Source of the DNA: Candidatus Helarchaeota archaeon
GTDB lineage: Archaea > Asgardarchaeota > Lokiarchaeia > Helarchaeales > JABXJV01
Length of the DNA: 12,819 nt
Reading direction: 5' to 3'
Assembly: GCA_013375355.1 (NCBI GenBank)
Contig: JABXJV010000059.1
Coordinates: 1-12,819, forward strand
The first letter of the stretch is position 1, and each line of letters opens with the position of its first letter. The notes beneath the pieces were generated by a model. It worked only from the letters and a program-made list of their open reading frames with translations, was not told where the DNA came from and ran no database searches. Position numbers and translations under genes: made by a program. This document shows positions 1 through 6,946 of the stretch, in pieces.

Positions 1-2
1 AT

Positions 3-1004
3 GCTGCAATCCATGGTATTGTCGAAATATCTCGCGGATGTGGGAGAAATTGTCAATTTTGTGCTCCTACTATGAGGAGACGAAAGGATATTCCTTATGA
101 TAATATAATCAATGAGGTAAAGGTAAATGTTAGAGAAGGGCGAGAGTTAATCACTTTAGCAACTGAAGATTGTCTTATTTATGGAGCCAACACACATGAT
201 GGTAAGTTTCAACCAAATGTTCATGCAGTATGTGAGTTATTTAGAAAAATAACTGCAGTTGAAGGTGTAAAATATGTACAACCTGCTCATTTATCCCTTG
301 CACCTGTTGCAGCTGAACCAGAAATGATTACAGAACTTGACCATATACTAGATGGATATGGTCGTTTTGTAATGAGAAGAGGAAATAAAAAATTTCGAAC
401 CATTGGAGAATCAGGAATTGAGACTGGGAGTTCTCGATTGATAGCCAAATATATGCGAGGAAAACCTTTACCATACACACCAGAAGAATATCCAGAAATG
501 GTTATGGAAGCCTTAGGAATTTTGAATGACAATAATTTCATGACACTTTCAACTTTTATGATAGGTTTACCAGAAGAGACGGACGCCGATGTCCTTAAAA
601 GTATTGAACTGGTAGATGAGATGATTTACGGGAATTATATGAGCTTTTTGGTTCCGAATGTTTTTATTAATTTACATGATTGCATTTTGCGTAAAGAAAG
701 AAAAGCAGATTTCAACCAACTAACAGAGTTACAAATGGAAATGTTTATTAATTGCTGGAAATATAATTTAAAAAATTTCAGAGCAAAATGGTTAAATAGT
801 AATACAAAAGGAAGAGAAATTGTCTATCATGGTGTTGCAAGACTCTTATTTCCTTCTGTATACTTACTCTATTACCGTAAACACCACGATAAATTTGCTA
901 AATATTTGAAAGATTTCTTCCTTGCTGCTAGTGGTTATACTCCTATCAATGTTTCAAGGCAGTTTAATATAAATCAATTGAAAGCTAAACATAGATACAC
1001 TTGA
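3..1004 (+). CDS. Radical SAM protein, COG1032-like, 5' partial
   Basis: A radical SAM enzyme that would bind a [4Fe-4S] cluster and cleave S-adenosylmethionine. The reading frame is open from position 3, and the cluster motif CGRNCQFC (C-x3-C-x2-C, cysteine codons at 39, 51 and 60) lies before the first in-frame ATG at 72. The gene therefore starts outside the window and the ATG at 72 is internal. In the 333 visible residues, the Cys motif (13-20) is followed by a SAM-contact strand GESGIETGS (135-143) and IGLPEET (187-193), both typical of COG1032/Elp3-like radical SAM domains. A C-terminal region of about 110 residues, rich in aromatic and basic residues, follows. Many relatives carry an N-terminal cobalamin-binding domain; whether this one does cannot be seen. 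The substrate is unknown: methyl transfer or another radical chemistry is possible. The fold is secure, the reaction is not. Confidence 0.9.
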   Translation, partial: AAIHGIVEISRGCGRNCQFCAPTMRRRKDIPYDNIINEVKVNVREGRELITLATEDCLIYGANTHDGKFQPNVHAVCELFRKITAVEGVKYVQPAHLSLAPVAAEPEMITELDHILDGYGRFVMRRGNKKFRTIGESGIETGSSRLIAKYMRGKPLPYTPEEYPEMVMEALGILNDNNFMTLSTFMIGLPEETDADVLKSIELVDEMIYGNYMSFLVPNVFINLHDCILRKERKADFNQLTELQMEMFINCWKYNLKNFRAKWLNSNTKGREIVYHGVARLLFPSVYLLYYRKHHDKFAKYLKDFFLAASGYTPINVSRQFNINQLKAKHRYT

Positions 1005-1103
1005 ATTATTTTCCGAAATTGCATTTTTTCATTTAAATCAAGAAAATTTTAAATGTTCAATTATATAATTAAATAAAATCAAATAATATTACAGATTTCA
1101 TAT

Positions 1104-1120
1104 TTTATAACTTATAAATA
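1104..1120 (+). promoter_or_regulatory. Candidate TATA box upstream of the hexapeptide acyltransferase
   Basis: The segment TTTATAACTTATAAATA sits 58-74 bases before the ATG at 1178, in a 173-base AT-rich gap. This suits an archaeal TATA element. A second candidate, CTATAAATTT at 1131-1140, is closer to the start. The whole gap is very AT-rich, so either could be chance. The ribosome binding site is weak (GAGTTGAG, then 4 bases). Confidence 0.3.
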
Positions 1121-1177
1121 TCAAAATAAACTATAAATTTCATTAAAATTGGATTATTTTAAATTAGAGTTGAGAAA

Positions 1178-2710
1178 ATGAAAGTACCTGAAGGTTTTAA
1201 AGAAATATTTAAGATGTTCCCAGTTTTAAAATACACCACATACGTAACGCCATTCTTTGTATCCGAAGAGGATGCAGAAACAGAAAAATCTAAAGAACGA
1301 ATAAAACAATTTCAAGCAGATTTAACCAAACGTATAATTCAAAATACTAAAAGAAGTATTGAAGGCAAAGGGAAAAAAGTACGAAATTTAAGACTAGCAA
1401 CAGAAAAAGAATTGGCACATTATGAAAATATGCATAATCTCTTTTTAAATCAAATTAGAATACGTATAAGGCTTAGATTATTACAATGGGGTACACCTAA
1501 ATTCAAAAGAAATTATTTAAGAGATCTAGGTGCTACTGTGGGAGAAGGTGTGATGATAACATTTGGAAATCTAATGGAAGTAATTTTCCCTAAATTTCTA
1601 TCTATTGGGAGCGAAACTGTTTTTGGTATGGGTGCAAATGTTACTTGTACTCAATTCTTCGAAGATGAACTTTATATTGGACCTATAAATATTGGAAATA
1701 ATGTCCTAATTGGTGCAGGTGCCGCAATTTTGCCAGGAGTTACAATTGGAGATAATTCGATCATTACACCCGGAGTCGTTCATTATGATGTTCCTCCACA
1801 AACATTATGCGTTGGATTACCCGAGGATGTGAGAGTTCCCTTAGAAGGCAAAATTAACTTGGCTGCTGCTGATGCCAAACGGAAAGTAACAAAAACTGGC
1901 TGGGATTTACATGACTGGCGACAATTTATGCCTGCATCAATAATTTTAGCAAAAAATTTCCTACTGGAATTACAAAAACTCCCAATGGGTCAAAGTTTAA
2001 GACAATATCTGCTTCGGTTAGCAGGAATTAAAGTAGGAAAAAATGTTCGTATAGAAGATAATGTGGTATTTGATGCTTGGTTTCCCGAAAAGATAACGAT
2101 TGAAGATGGAGCTACTTTAAAAAGACATTCTGTCGTTGCTTGTCATGAAGGAATTCCTCCTACTAAAGCTGGTGAGAAAGGTCAATTTAGAGTAGGTGAA
2201 GTAGTAATAGGTAAAAATGCACTTGTAGAATCAGGTTCGGGTATCCTCCCAGGTGTTACAGTTGGAGATGATGCTGAAGTTCTACCTTACACATTTATCG
2301 CAACAGATGTAAAGAAAGGGATACAAGTTGTAGGCATTCCAAGCCGTAAAGTAGGTGAAACATTTGATATTCAAAATTTTATGATGCAACAATTTGGTTA
2401 TAGTGCTACTGTCTGGGATGAAATCCGAGAAGACCATAGAAGAGAAGAACTTATCGAAGCTGAATTAAAAAAAGCCGAAGAAATGGCAAGACACGCTGAA
2501 AAAATATATGAAGAAAGGTCAAAAGCTGTGGAAATCAGCGAAACAATAGAAGCAGAATCAGTTGAAATTAAAGAGATGGCAGAACCAGAACCCTCTGCTA
2601 TGAAGGAAATGAAAAAATCGGAAATAAAAAAAGTTGAATTTGAAGTTGTAGAGCTTGACAAAGAAAAAAAGGAATTAAAAAATAAAAAAGTGGAATTCGA
2701 TATCGATTAA
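1178..2710 (+). CDS. Tandem left-handed beta-helix (hexapeptide) acyltransferase with charged C-terminal tail
   Basis: A 510-residue protein with two related hexapeptide-repeat domains (about 117-217 and 283-393), each ending in a clear block of [LIV]-G-x4 repeats (INIGNNVLIGAGAAILPGV; VVIGKNALVESGSGILPGV). Such domains form a left-handed beta-helix and usually transfer acetyl or other acyl groups from CoA. The first domain resembles the helix domains appended to Pls/PosA-type synthetases. The usual active-site His appears replaced in domain 1 (CTQ, Thr158) but a His is present in domain 2 (ACHEG, His323). So one catalytic and one structural domain is likely. The N-terminal 116 residues are helical, with an alternating basic/hydrophobic stretch IRIRIRLRLL (93-102). 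Residues 412-510 form a Glu/Lys-rich, probably coiled-coil tail in which KKVEF occurs twice. The substrate is unknown. It stands alone with its own promoter gap. Confidence 0.85.
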   Translation: MKVPEGFKEIFKMFPVLKYTTYVTPFFVSEEDAETEKSKERIKQFQADLTKRIIQNTKRSIEGKGKKVRNLRLATEKELAHYENMHNLFLNQIRIRIRLRLLQWGTPKFKRNYLRDLGATVGEGVMITFGNLMEVIFPKFLSIGSETVFGMGANVTCTQFFEDELYIGPINIGNNVLIGAGAAILPGVTIGDNSIITPGVVHYDVPPQTLCVGLPEDVRVPLEGKINLAAADAKRKVTKTGWDLHDWRQFMPASIILAKNFLLELQKLPMGQSLRQYLLRLAGIKVGKNVRIEDNVVFDAWFPEKITIEDGATLKRHSVVACHEGIPPTKAGEKGQFRVGEVVIGKNALVESGSGILPGVTVGDDAEVLPYTFIATDVKKGIQVVGIPSRKVGETFDIQNFMMQQFGYSATVWDEIREDHRREELIEAELKKAEEMARHAEKIYEERSKAVEISETIEAESVEIKEMAEPEPSAMKEMKKSEIKKVEFEVVELDKEKKELKNKKVEFDID

Positions 2711-2720
2711 CAGTTTTCTA

Positions 2721-2736
2721 ACACTTTGCTAAGTGT
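2721..2736 (+). terminator. Hairpin just after the acyltransferase stop codon
   Basis: The sequence ACACTT-TGCT-AAGTGT forms a perfect 6-bp stem with a 4-base loop, starting 10 bases after the stop of the acyltransferase gene. There is no following T tract, so a role in termination or 3'-end stability is only inferred from position. Confidence 0.3.
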
Positions 2737-2790
2737 ACGAATTCTGATAATACCTTCTATTGTAAGCTTTGGTTTCTGCCCTATTGTGAG

Positions 2791-2804
2791 TGTGGAGTGC
2801 CACA
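2791..2804. repeat. Short GC-containing inverted repeat
   Basis: TGTGG-AGTG-CCACA is a perfect 5-bp stem with a 4-base loop in the convergent gap between the acyltransferase and GNAT genes. It is richer in G and C than the DNA around it. The function is unknown and it may be chance. Confidence 0.25.
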
Positions 2805-2817
2805 TGATGAATTAACA

Positions 2818-2853
2818 GATATAAATATTCTTTAAATATCGAATATTCATATC
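2818..2853. repeat. Inverted repeat, 12 of 13 bases paired, possible bidirectional terminator
   Basis: The left arm GATATAAATATTC (2818-2830) and right arm GAATATTCATATC (2841-2853) pair at 12 of 13 positions around a 10-base loop. The repeat lies between two convergent genes, 22 bases beyond the stop of the minus-strand GNAT gene. The position suits a terminator or 3'-end structure working in either direction. The arms are AT-rich, so the stem would be weak. Confidence 0.35.
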
Positions 2854-2875
2854 TTAATGTATAGAACCGATAAAT

Positions 2876-3313
2876 TTAGCGGATTTCCATCACATTATAA
2901 GCATTTTTAAATCCAAATTTTTCGTAGTAAGGTATTTGCTTGGTTGTTGCGTTTATTCGAATGACTTCTGCTCCCATTGACTTAAGATATTCGATACTTT
3001 TTTCTACTAATTTTGACCCAATTCCTTGCCCACGATAATCGGTATCAGCAATAACTTGACGAATATAACCCTCTGCTTTTCCAAAGGGGTCAATAATCAA
3101 TTCTGCATAAATCATACCTGCAATCTTTTTCGCTACTGAATCTTCAGCTATAACTAGTCCATGTTTTTGAAGTCTATCAAATAATCTTCTCTTAATACCC
3201 CAATCAAATCGTTTTTCTTGGAATTCTACACCTTGAACCTCACACAATTGGATCATTAATCTCCGCATTTCATCAATATCGCTTTTTTCTGCAGTTCTTA
3301 CTTCAATTACCAT
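2876..3313 (-). CDS. GNAT-family N-acetyltransferase
   Basis: A 145-residue protein of normal length for a single GNAT domain, which transfers an acetyl group from acetyl-CoA to an amine. The acetyl-CoA pyrophosphate-binding motif A is clear: strand IRQVIAD, then the loop YRGQGIGSKL (R/Q-x-x-G-x-G/A, residues 93-102) and the following helix. Motif B, YYEKFGF (129-135), matches the usual A/Y-x-x-Y-x-x-x-G-F end of the fold. The substrate could be a small molecule, a protein N-terminus or a lysine; the sequence does not tell. The start ATG at 3313 has a partial Shine-Dalgarno (GTGA, 6-base spacing). It is transcribed away from the alpha/beta hydrolase gene, and the two share an AT-rich promoter gap. 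Confidence 0.9.
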   Translation of the reverse strand: MVIEVRTAEKSDIDEMRRLMIQLCEVQGVEFQEKRFDWGIKRRLFDRLQKHGLVIAEDSVAKKIAGMIYAELIIDPFGKAEGYIRQVIADTDYRGQGIGSKLVEKSIEYLKSMGAEVIRINATTKQIPYYEKFGFKNAYNVMEIR

Positions 3314-3363
3314 GAAATTTCACGACCATAAAATTATAGTTATTTTCTTTATATCATTCTAAT

Positions 3364-3374
3364 ATTTTATAAGA
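3364..3374. promoter_or_regulatory. Candidate TATA box, usable in both directions, between GNAT and hydrolase genes
   Basis: ATTTTATAAGA reads as a TATA-like box on either strand and lies centrally in the divergent gap. A start about 25 bases downstream would give leaders of about 30 bases (minus strand, GNAT) and about 50 bases (plus strand, hydrolase). AT-rich background limits certainty. Confidence 0.3.
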
Positions 3375-3446
3375 TTTTTGTCGAAACTTTTCAAAAAATT
3401 TTTGAATGAATAATCTTTGAATAAGTTAAGAACTTTGGTGGAAGCC

Positions 3447-4316
3447 ATGTTTTTTGAATCAGATGACGGAACAAAACTCTACTATGAAATTCATGGAAAT
3501 AATAATGGGAGACCAATTTTATTTTTACATGGCTGGGGGGTAGGATCAGCATTTTTCAGTGAGCAAATTCCACCACTTATTAAAGCTGGATATAAAGTAA
3601 TAACGATGGACGCGAGATCACATGGGAAGAGTGATAGAGATGCAAAATACATGGAAGAACATAAGGATCGCATGTTAGACCTAATGTATATGGATTTTAT
3701 GAACTTTTTAGAACATTTAAATTTGCAAGAAGATTTTACTCTTATCGGTCATTCTGCAGGAGGGGGTATAAGTCTTGTTTTTGGAAGTATGACCCAATTA
3801 AAAGAAAAAATTGCATCGATGGTTATAATTAATTCTGGTTATACAATTTCAGAAAATCCATCAGTCTTGCTTTTGTGGGAATTAGTCCCGCTTTTCGTCA
3901 ATGTCTTATATAATCCAATACTACGAACAGGATATAAATTAGTCTTACGAAATAATGCAACTATCACTGCCCTAGCTTTGGCCCTACAGCAACCCCGGGA
4001 AAAAATTAGAAAATGGATAGAAGATTTAACGAATATCCCCAAAGAGCAAATAATATTGGAATACCAAAATTTTAAACGCTACAATTTGAAGGTTCATTTA
4101 AAAGATATTAAGTGTCCCTCTTTAATTATTGGCGGTCAGTTAGACATGGTAACTCCCGTCTACATGTCTAGACAGATGGCAAAACAAATTCCAAATTCAG
4201 AGTTATTTATTATAAATGCTGGACATTTTGCTATGCTTGAACAGGCGGCGCAAGTTAACAAAAAAATTATAGAGTTCCTACGAAAACATTATCCTGCAAA
4301 TGGAACTTCTATTTAG
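3447..4316 (+). CDS. Alpha/beta-fold hydrolase
   Basis: A 289-residue alpha/beta hydrolase, probably cytoplasmic. The oxyanion-hole strand FLHGWG (27-31), the nucleophile elbow GHSAGG (Ser103), the acid GGQLD (Asp233) and NAGH (His260) give a complete catalytic triad in the usual order. A cap region lies between about 130 and 215. The family covers esterases, lipases, C-C hydrolases and haloperoxidase-like enzymes, so the substrate is open. The start was set at the ATG 3447, because GGTGG at 3436-3440 is a good Shine-Dalgarno with 6-base spacing and family proteins begin near this point. A longer frame from a TTG at 3417 exists but has no such site. The last 8 bases overlap the convergent HEAT-repeat gene. 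Confidence 0.92.
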   Translation: MFFESDDGTKLYYEIHGNNNGRPILFLHGWGVGSAFFSEQIPPLIKAGYKVITMDARSHGKSDRDAKYMEEHKDRMLDLMYMDFMNFLEHLNLQEDFTLIGHSAGGGISLVFGSMTQLKEKIASMVIINSGYTISENPSVLLLWELVPLFVNVLYNPILRTGYKLVLRNNATITALALALQQPREKIRKWIEDLTNIPKEQIILEYQNFKRYNLKVHLKDIKCPSLIIGGQLDMVTPVYMSRQMAKQIPNSELFIINAGHFAMLEQAAQVNKKIIEFLRKHYPANGTSI

Positions 4317-4935
4317 ACTTCTTTATTTTGCCTAGAGCTTCCTTAGCCGCATTTTTTACTCCATCATCGTCATCATTAGTTGCGGCTTCTAAAATTTCGA
4401 TGTATTTTTCTATTTCATCAGGAACTTGGGTGCCAATTTCTCCTAATGCATATGCAGAATAATACCTGACTATCCAAGATTCATCTGATTTTAATCTTTG
4501 CGCTAGGTAATCTAATGTTGATCCCGGTAAAATAAGATCTGGAGATTTTCGACCAATATCTCCTAATGATTTAGCAGCTGATCCTCTTGCCCCTTCATGT
4601 TCATCTTTTATTAGGACTGATACGATATTGGGGATAATGTCTTTAACTAATTGGGGATTGTTAGCACCAATTTTGCCGAAAGCCTTTGTAATGGATTCTC
4701 GAACCCAACCATCTGTCTCATTAATTAAATGCATAGACATGGACTGAATAGTTGTAGTAAAAAGCTCCTCCGATAGGGATATCTTACCCAATTCCCCTAA
4801 AATCTGAGCCGAATACGATCTTATACTCCAGTCTGGATTAGCCAATGAAGCAAGTAACACTTCAATCGCTTTTTTAGTTTCCCCTTCTGCAACTAACTCG
4901 ATTGCCTTTCTGACTAAATTTTCTTCAGTAGGCAT
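4309..4935 (-). CDS. HEAT-repeat (PBS-lyase-like) protein
   Basis: A 208-residue all-helical protein made of about five HEAT/PBS-lyase-type repeats. Each has a second helix of the form R/K-x2-[SA]-A-x2-LG-[ED]-[LI]-G: SYSAQILGELG (40-50), ESITKAFGKIG (80-90), GSAAKSLGDIG (118-128), YYSAYALGEIG (158-168) and NAAKEALGKI (195-204). An Asp/Glu commonly opens each unit, as is typical. Such proteins act as scaffolds or as phycocyanobilin-lyase-like partners of other proteins; none of the lyase partners are present here, so a binding or scaffold role is inferred. The ribosome binding site is weak (GGGT). It is convergent with, and overlaps by 8 bases, the hydrolase gene. Confidence 0.9.
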   Translation of the reverse strand: MPTEENLVRKAIELVAEGETKKAIEVLLASLANPDWSIRSYSAQILGELGKISLSEELFTTTIQSMSMHLINETDGWVRESITKAFGKIGANNPQLVKDIIPNIVSVLIKDEHEGARGSAAKSLGDIGRKSPDLILPGSTLDYLAQRLKSDESWIVRYYSAYALGEIGTQVPDEIEKYIEILEAATNDDDDGVKNAAKEALGKIKKSK

Positions 4936-5111
4936 TTACCCAATCCCGTCACTATTTATCTAATAAAATAATTACTTTATTCACAATTCTTTATTTCAAT
5001 TATTTACAATTAAACTAATTATCATTCTTTATTAAATTTATTTTTTATAGTTTATTATTTAAAAATCAGATAATTTTCTTTTAAATAAGGACATATAATT
5101 TAAAGGCAGTA

Positions 5112-5273
5112 TTATACAATTTTTATCCGTTCTTTCTGACATTTCTGACAAATCCAAGTTGTATCCTCCCCCCTCGGAAGTCTTTTTACCATTTTAACTC
5201 TTCCTACTTGCTTTTTTGGAAATTCTTGACTACAGATTTTACAAATAAAAGTAGATTTATGTTTTTTTGGCAT
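5112..5273 (-). CDS. Small zinc-binding protein with two CxxC knuckles
   Basis: A 53-residue basic protein that is easily missed because of its length. It has two knuckles, CKIC (11-14) and CQKC (42-45), separated by 27 residues, which is the layout of a four-cysteine zinc ribbon. The middle is rich in Lys and Arg, ending in PRGEDTTW before the second knuckle. A nucleic-acid-binding or ribosome-related role is possible but not shown. The ATG at 5273 has a very good Shine-Dalgarno, GGTGA, with 6-base spacing (plus-strand TCACC at 5280-5284). The stop is TAA. It lies alone in a 539-base gap between the HEAT-repeat gene and the regulator, on the same strand as the HEAT gene. I do not recognise the exact family. 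Confidence 0.75.
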   Translation of the reverse strand: MPKKHKSTFICKICSQEFPKKQVGRVKMVKRLPRGEDTTWICQKCQKERIKIV

Positions 5274-5474
5274 ATCGAGTCACCATTATTTTATTTATTT
5301 ATTTTAAAAATTCTTGCTTATATTAAATATGAAATAATTAGATTTTGAATAATAATGTGTAATTAGTCGGTTAATTTTAATAAACGAAAGATATTTATGT
5401 TAACGATTTTCATTTTAAACTTAATACTTTTAAATCAAATTGTTAATTCTTTTGAAGTATTGGAAGAATAGATT

Positions 5475-6209
5475 ATGAAAAGAAGGTCGAAGAAAGCTAT
5501 TAAAAGGATAATGCTTTGTCTAAGCATATCTATGTTAACAGGATTATTCCTCAATATTGCTTTTAACAATAATTTATCCTTTGGTTGCCATGATCTAAGC
5601 TTTCAGGGTATTGGGGGAACATCTCTTGTAATTTTTGGCATAGGATTGAATAAATTTTCAGATTTTTTTACACCGACTAATCAAAGAACTGAATTAGAAC
5701 AGAATACCCGCTCTCGTATTTACAATCTTATATTGGAAGATGAAGGGATTCATTTAAGAGAAGTCTGTAGAAAATTAAACAAGAAAATGGGAGTCATTCA
5801 ATATCATATTAATGTATTAGAAAAAGCAGGATTAATTAATTCACTCAAAGACGGGAGATATAGGCGCTTTTTCGTGAATAATAATCATAATATAGATTCC
5901 AAAAGAAATTTAATAATTTCTGTTTTAAAAAGAAAACCATCTTTCAAAATTTTACAGACTCTTATTGAAAAAGAGAAAGTATATCACAACGATTTAGCAA
6001 ATCTTTTACAAATTAGTAGTCAAGCAATAACTTGGCATATAAAAAGATTACAAGCATACGAACTTATTGATTTTGAAAAAGATGGCAAACAAAAGGTTTA
6101 CTACATTCGCCAAGATGTATTACCACTTCTGAAATCGGTATTGGAAAATGTAAAATTAAGTGTTAGCGGGAGCTCCGCACCATTTACAGAAACGCCAACC
6201 GGGATCTAA
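5475..6209 (+). CDS. Membrane-anchored transcriptional regulator with two winged-helix domains
   Basis: A 244-residue protein that fits the archaeal COG3398-type layout: N-terminal membrane segment(s), then two winged helix-turn-helix domains. A basic start (KRRSKKAIKR) precedes a hydrophobic stretch at about 12-30, and a second weaker one lies at 46-58. Winged helix 1 spans about 78-135, with recognition helix VIQYHINVLEKAGLI and wing DGRYRRFFV. Winged helix 2 spans about 143-212, with AITWHIKRLQAYELI and wing DGKQKVYYI. Both have the ArsR/MarR-like xxHIxxLxxxxLI pattern, so DNA binding is likely while tethered to the membrane. Targets and signal are unknown. The last 54 bases run antisense to the zinc ribbon of the convergent gene, which probably explains the odd tail SGSSAPFTETPTGI. 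The ribosome binding site is weak (GGAAG, 9 bases before the ATG). Confidence 0.85.
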   Translation: MKRRSKKAIKRIMLCLSISMLTGLFLNIAFNNNLSFGCHDLSFQGIGGTSLVIFGIGLNKFSDFFTPTNQRTELEQNTRSRIYNLILEDEGIHLREVCRKLNKKMGVIQYHINVLEKAGLINSLKDGRYRRFFVNNNHNIDSKRNLIISVLKRKPSFKILQTLIEKEKVYHNDLANLLQISSQAITWHIKRLQAYELIDFEKDGKQKVYYIRQDVLPLLKSVLENVKLSVSGSSAPFTETPTGI

Positions 6210-6851
6210 ATAAGTTCCACAACTTTTGCACTTATTTTCTTCTCTTTCTCCCTTACTTTTTAATAAATATCCACATTTTTTACAAAAACGCCATTTTATA
6301 TCTATTTTTTGTCCACAATTTGGACATTTCGTAGGTTTTTTTCTAGTTTTAATTTTTTCTTCTTCTTTTTCACTTGGAACACTATGTTTTAATTTAAACT
6401 CTTTACCATCGATTTTAACGCCTATCACAGAAATTTTAGAGTGCAATTTCTTGTATGCATATTGGACCTTTTTAAGTTCTACCGATTTAAAATCATCAAA
6501 TTCGCGAATGCGAAAAAATGAACCACAATTAGCACAGTAATTCCCAATATTTAATTGTGATTCGTTTAGGTGTTTTTGATGAAAAGGAAACCCACATTTT
6601 ATACAAGATAGAGTCAGTTCGTCATCATCGAATCTTTGCTCACATTTTGAGCAAATTAAATTTCTACTAGCCTTAGATAATTGAATATCAAGGGATTTTA
6701 ATTTAGCCAAATATTTCGATTGAATAATTTTAAATAATTTAGGATTAATTTCTTTCATCTCTAATTCTCTAGAAAGAATTTGTAAAACATCAAAAATAAG
6801 GTTCCGTTCAACCATTAAATTAGAAAAAGTTTCGAATTTCGAATTAACCAT
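6156..6851 (-). CDS. RING/PHD-like zinc finger protein with two C-terminal zinc ribbons
   Basis: A 231-residue protein with three zinc-binding modules. A helical N-terminus (1-62) precedes a cross-brace-like finger with eight ligands: C67, C70, C83, C86, H91, H94, C106, C109. The spacing, C-x2-C-x12-C-x2-C-x4-H-x2-H-x11-C-x2-C, is close to PHD/RING and to the prokaryotic RING family, with the usual H-x2-C changed to H-x2-H. A charged linker (115-172) leads to a double zinc ribbon: C176/C179/C190/C193 and C208/C211/C222/C225, each C-x2-C-x10-C-x2-C with a shared WRFCK core. Prokaryotic RING proteins can be ubiquitin-type ligases or just binding modules; no E1, E2 or ubiquitin-like gene is visible here. 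It follows the SPFH operon on the same strand after 95 bases and may belong to it. No clear Shine-Dalgarno is seen. It overlaps the regulator gene tail to tail by 54 bases. Confidence 0.8.
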   Translation of the reverse strand: MVNSKFETFSNLMVERNLIFDVLQILSRELEMKEINPKLFKIIQSKYLAKLKSLDIQLSKASRNLICSKCEQRFDDDELTLSCIKCGFPFHQKHLNESQLNIGNYCANCGSFFRIREFDDFKSVELKKVQYAYKKLHSKISVIGVKIDGKEFKLKHSVPSEKEEEKIKTRKKPTKCPNCGQKIDIKWRFCKKCGYLLKSKGEREENKCKSCGTYLDPGWRFCKWCGAPANT

Positions 6852-6946
6852 GAATATAACAGCCCAAATTAATATTAGATTAAATAATATTAATAGAAAC
6901 GAAAATTTAATAAAAATTAAAAAATATAAAGATTGTTAGAGATAGT

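Noticed and set aside
72..74. ATG at 72 as the start of the radical SAM gene
   Set aside because: The frame is open upstream and encodes the CxxxCxxC motif, so this Met is internal.
2398..2661. Minus-strand 87-codon frame rich in Ser and Ile
   Set aside because: It is the mirror of the Glu/Lys-rich tail of the acyltransferase, and such antisense frames arise from GAA/AAA-rich codons.
3417..3446. TTG start for the alpha/beta hydrolase
   Set aside because: The ATG at 3447 has a GGTGG site at good spacing and gives the usual N-terminus of the family.
6226..6540. Plus-strand 104-codon frame
   Set aside because: It is the antisense of the zinc-finger gene; its protein has low-complexity Phe/Ser/Leu content and no start signal.
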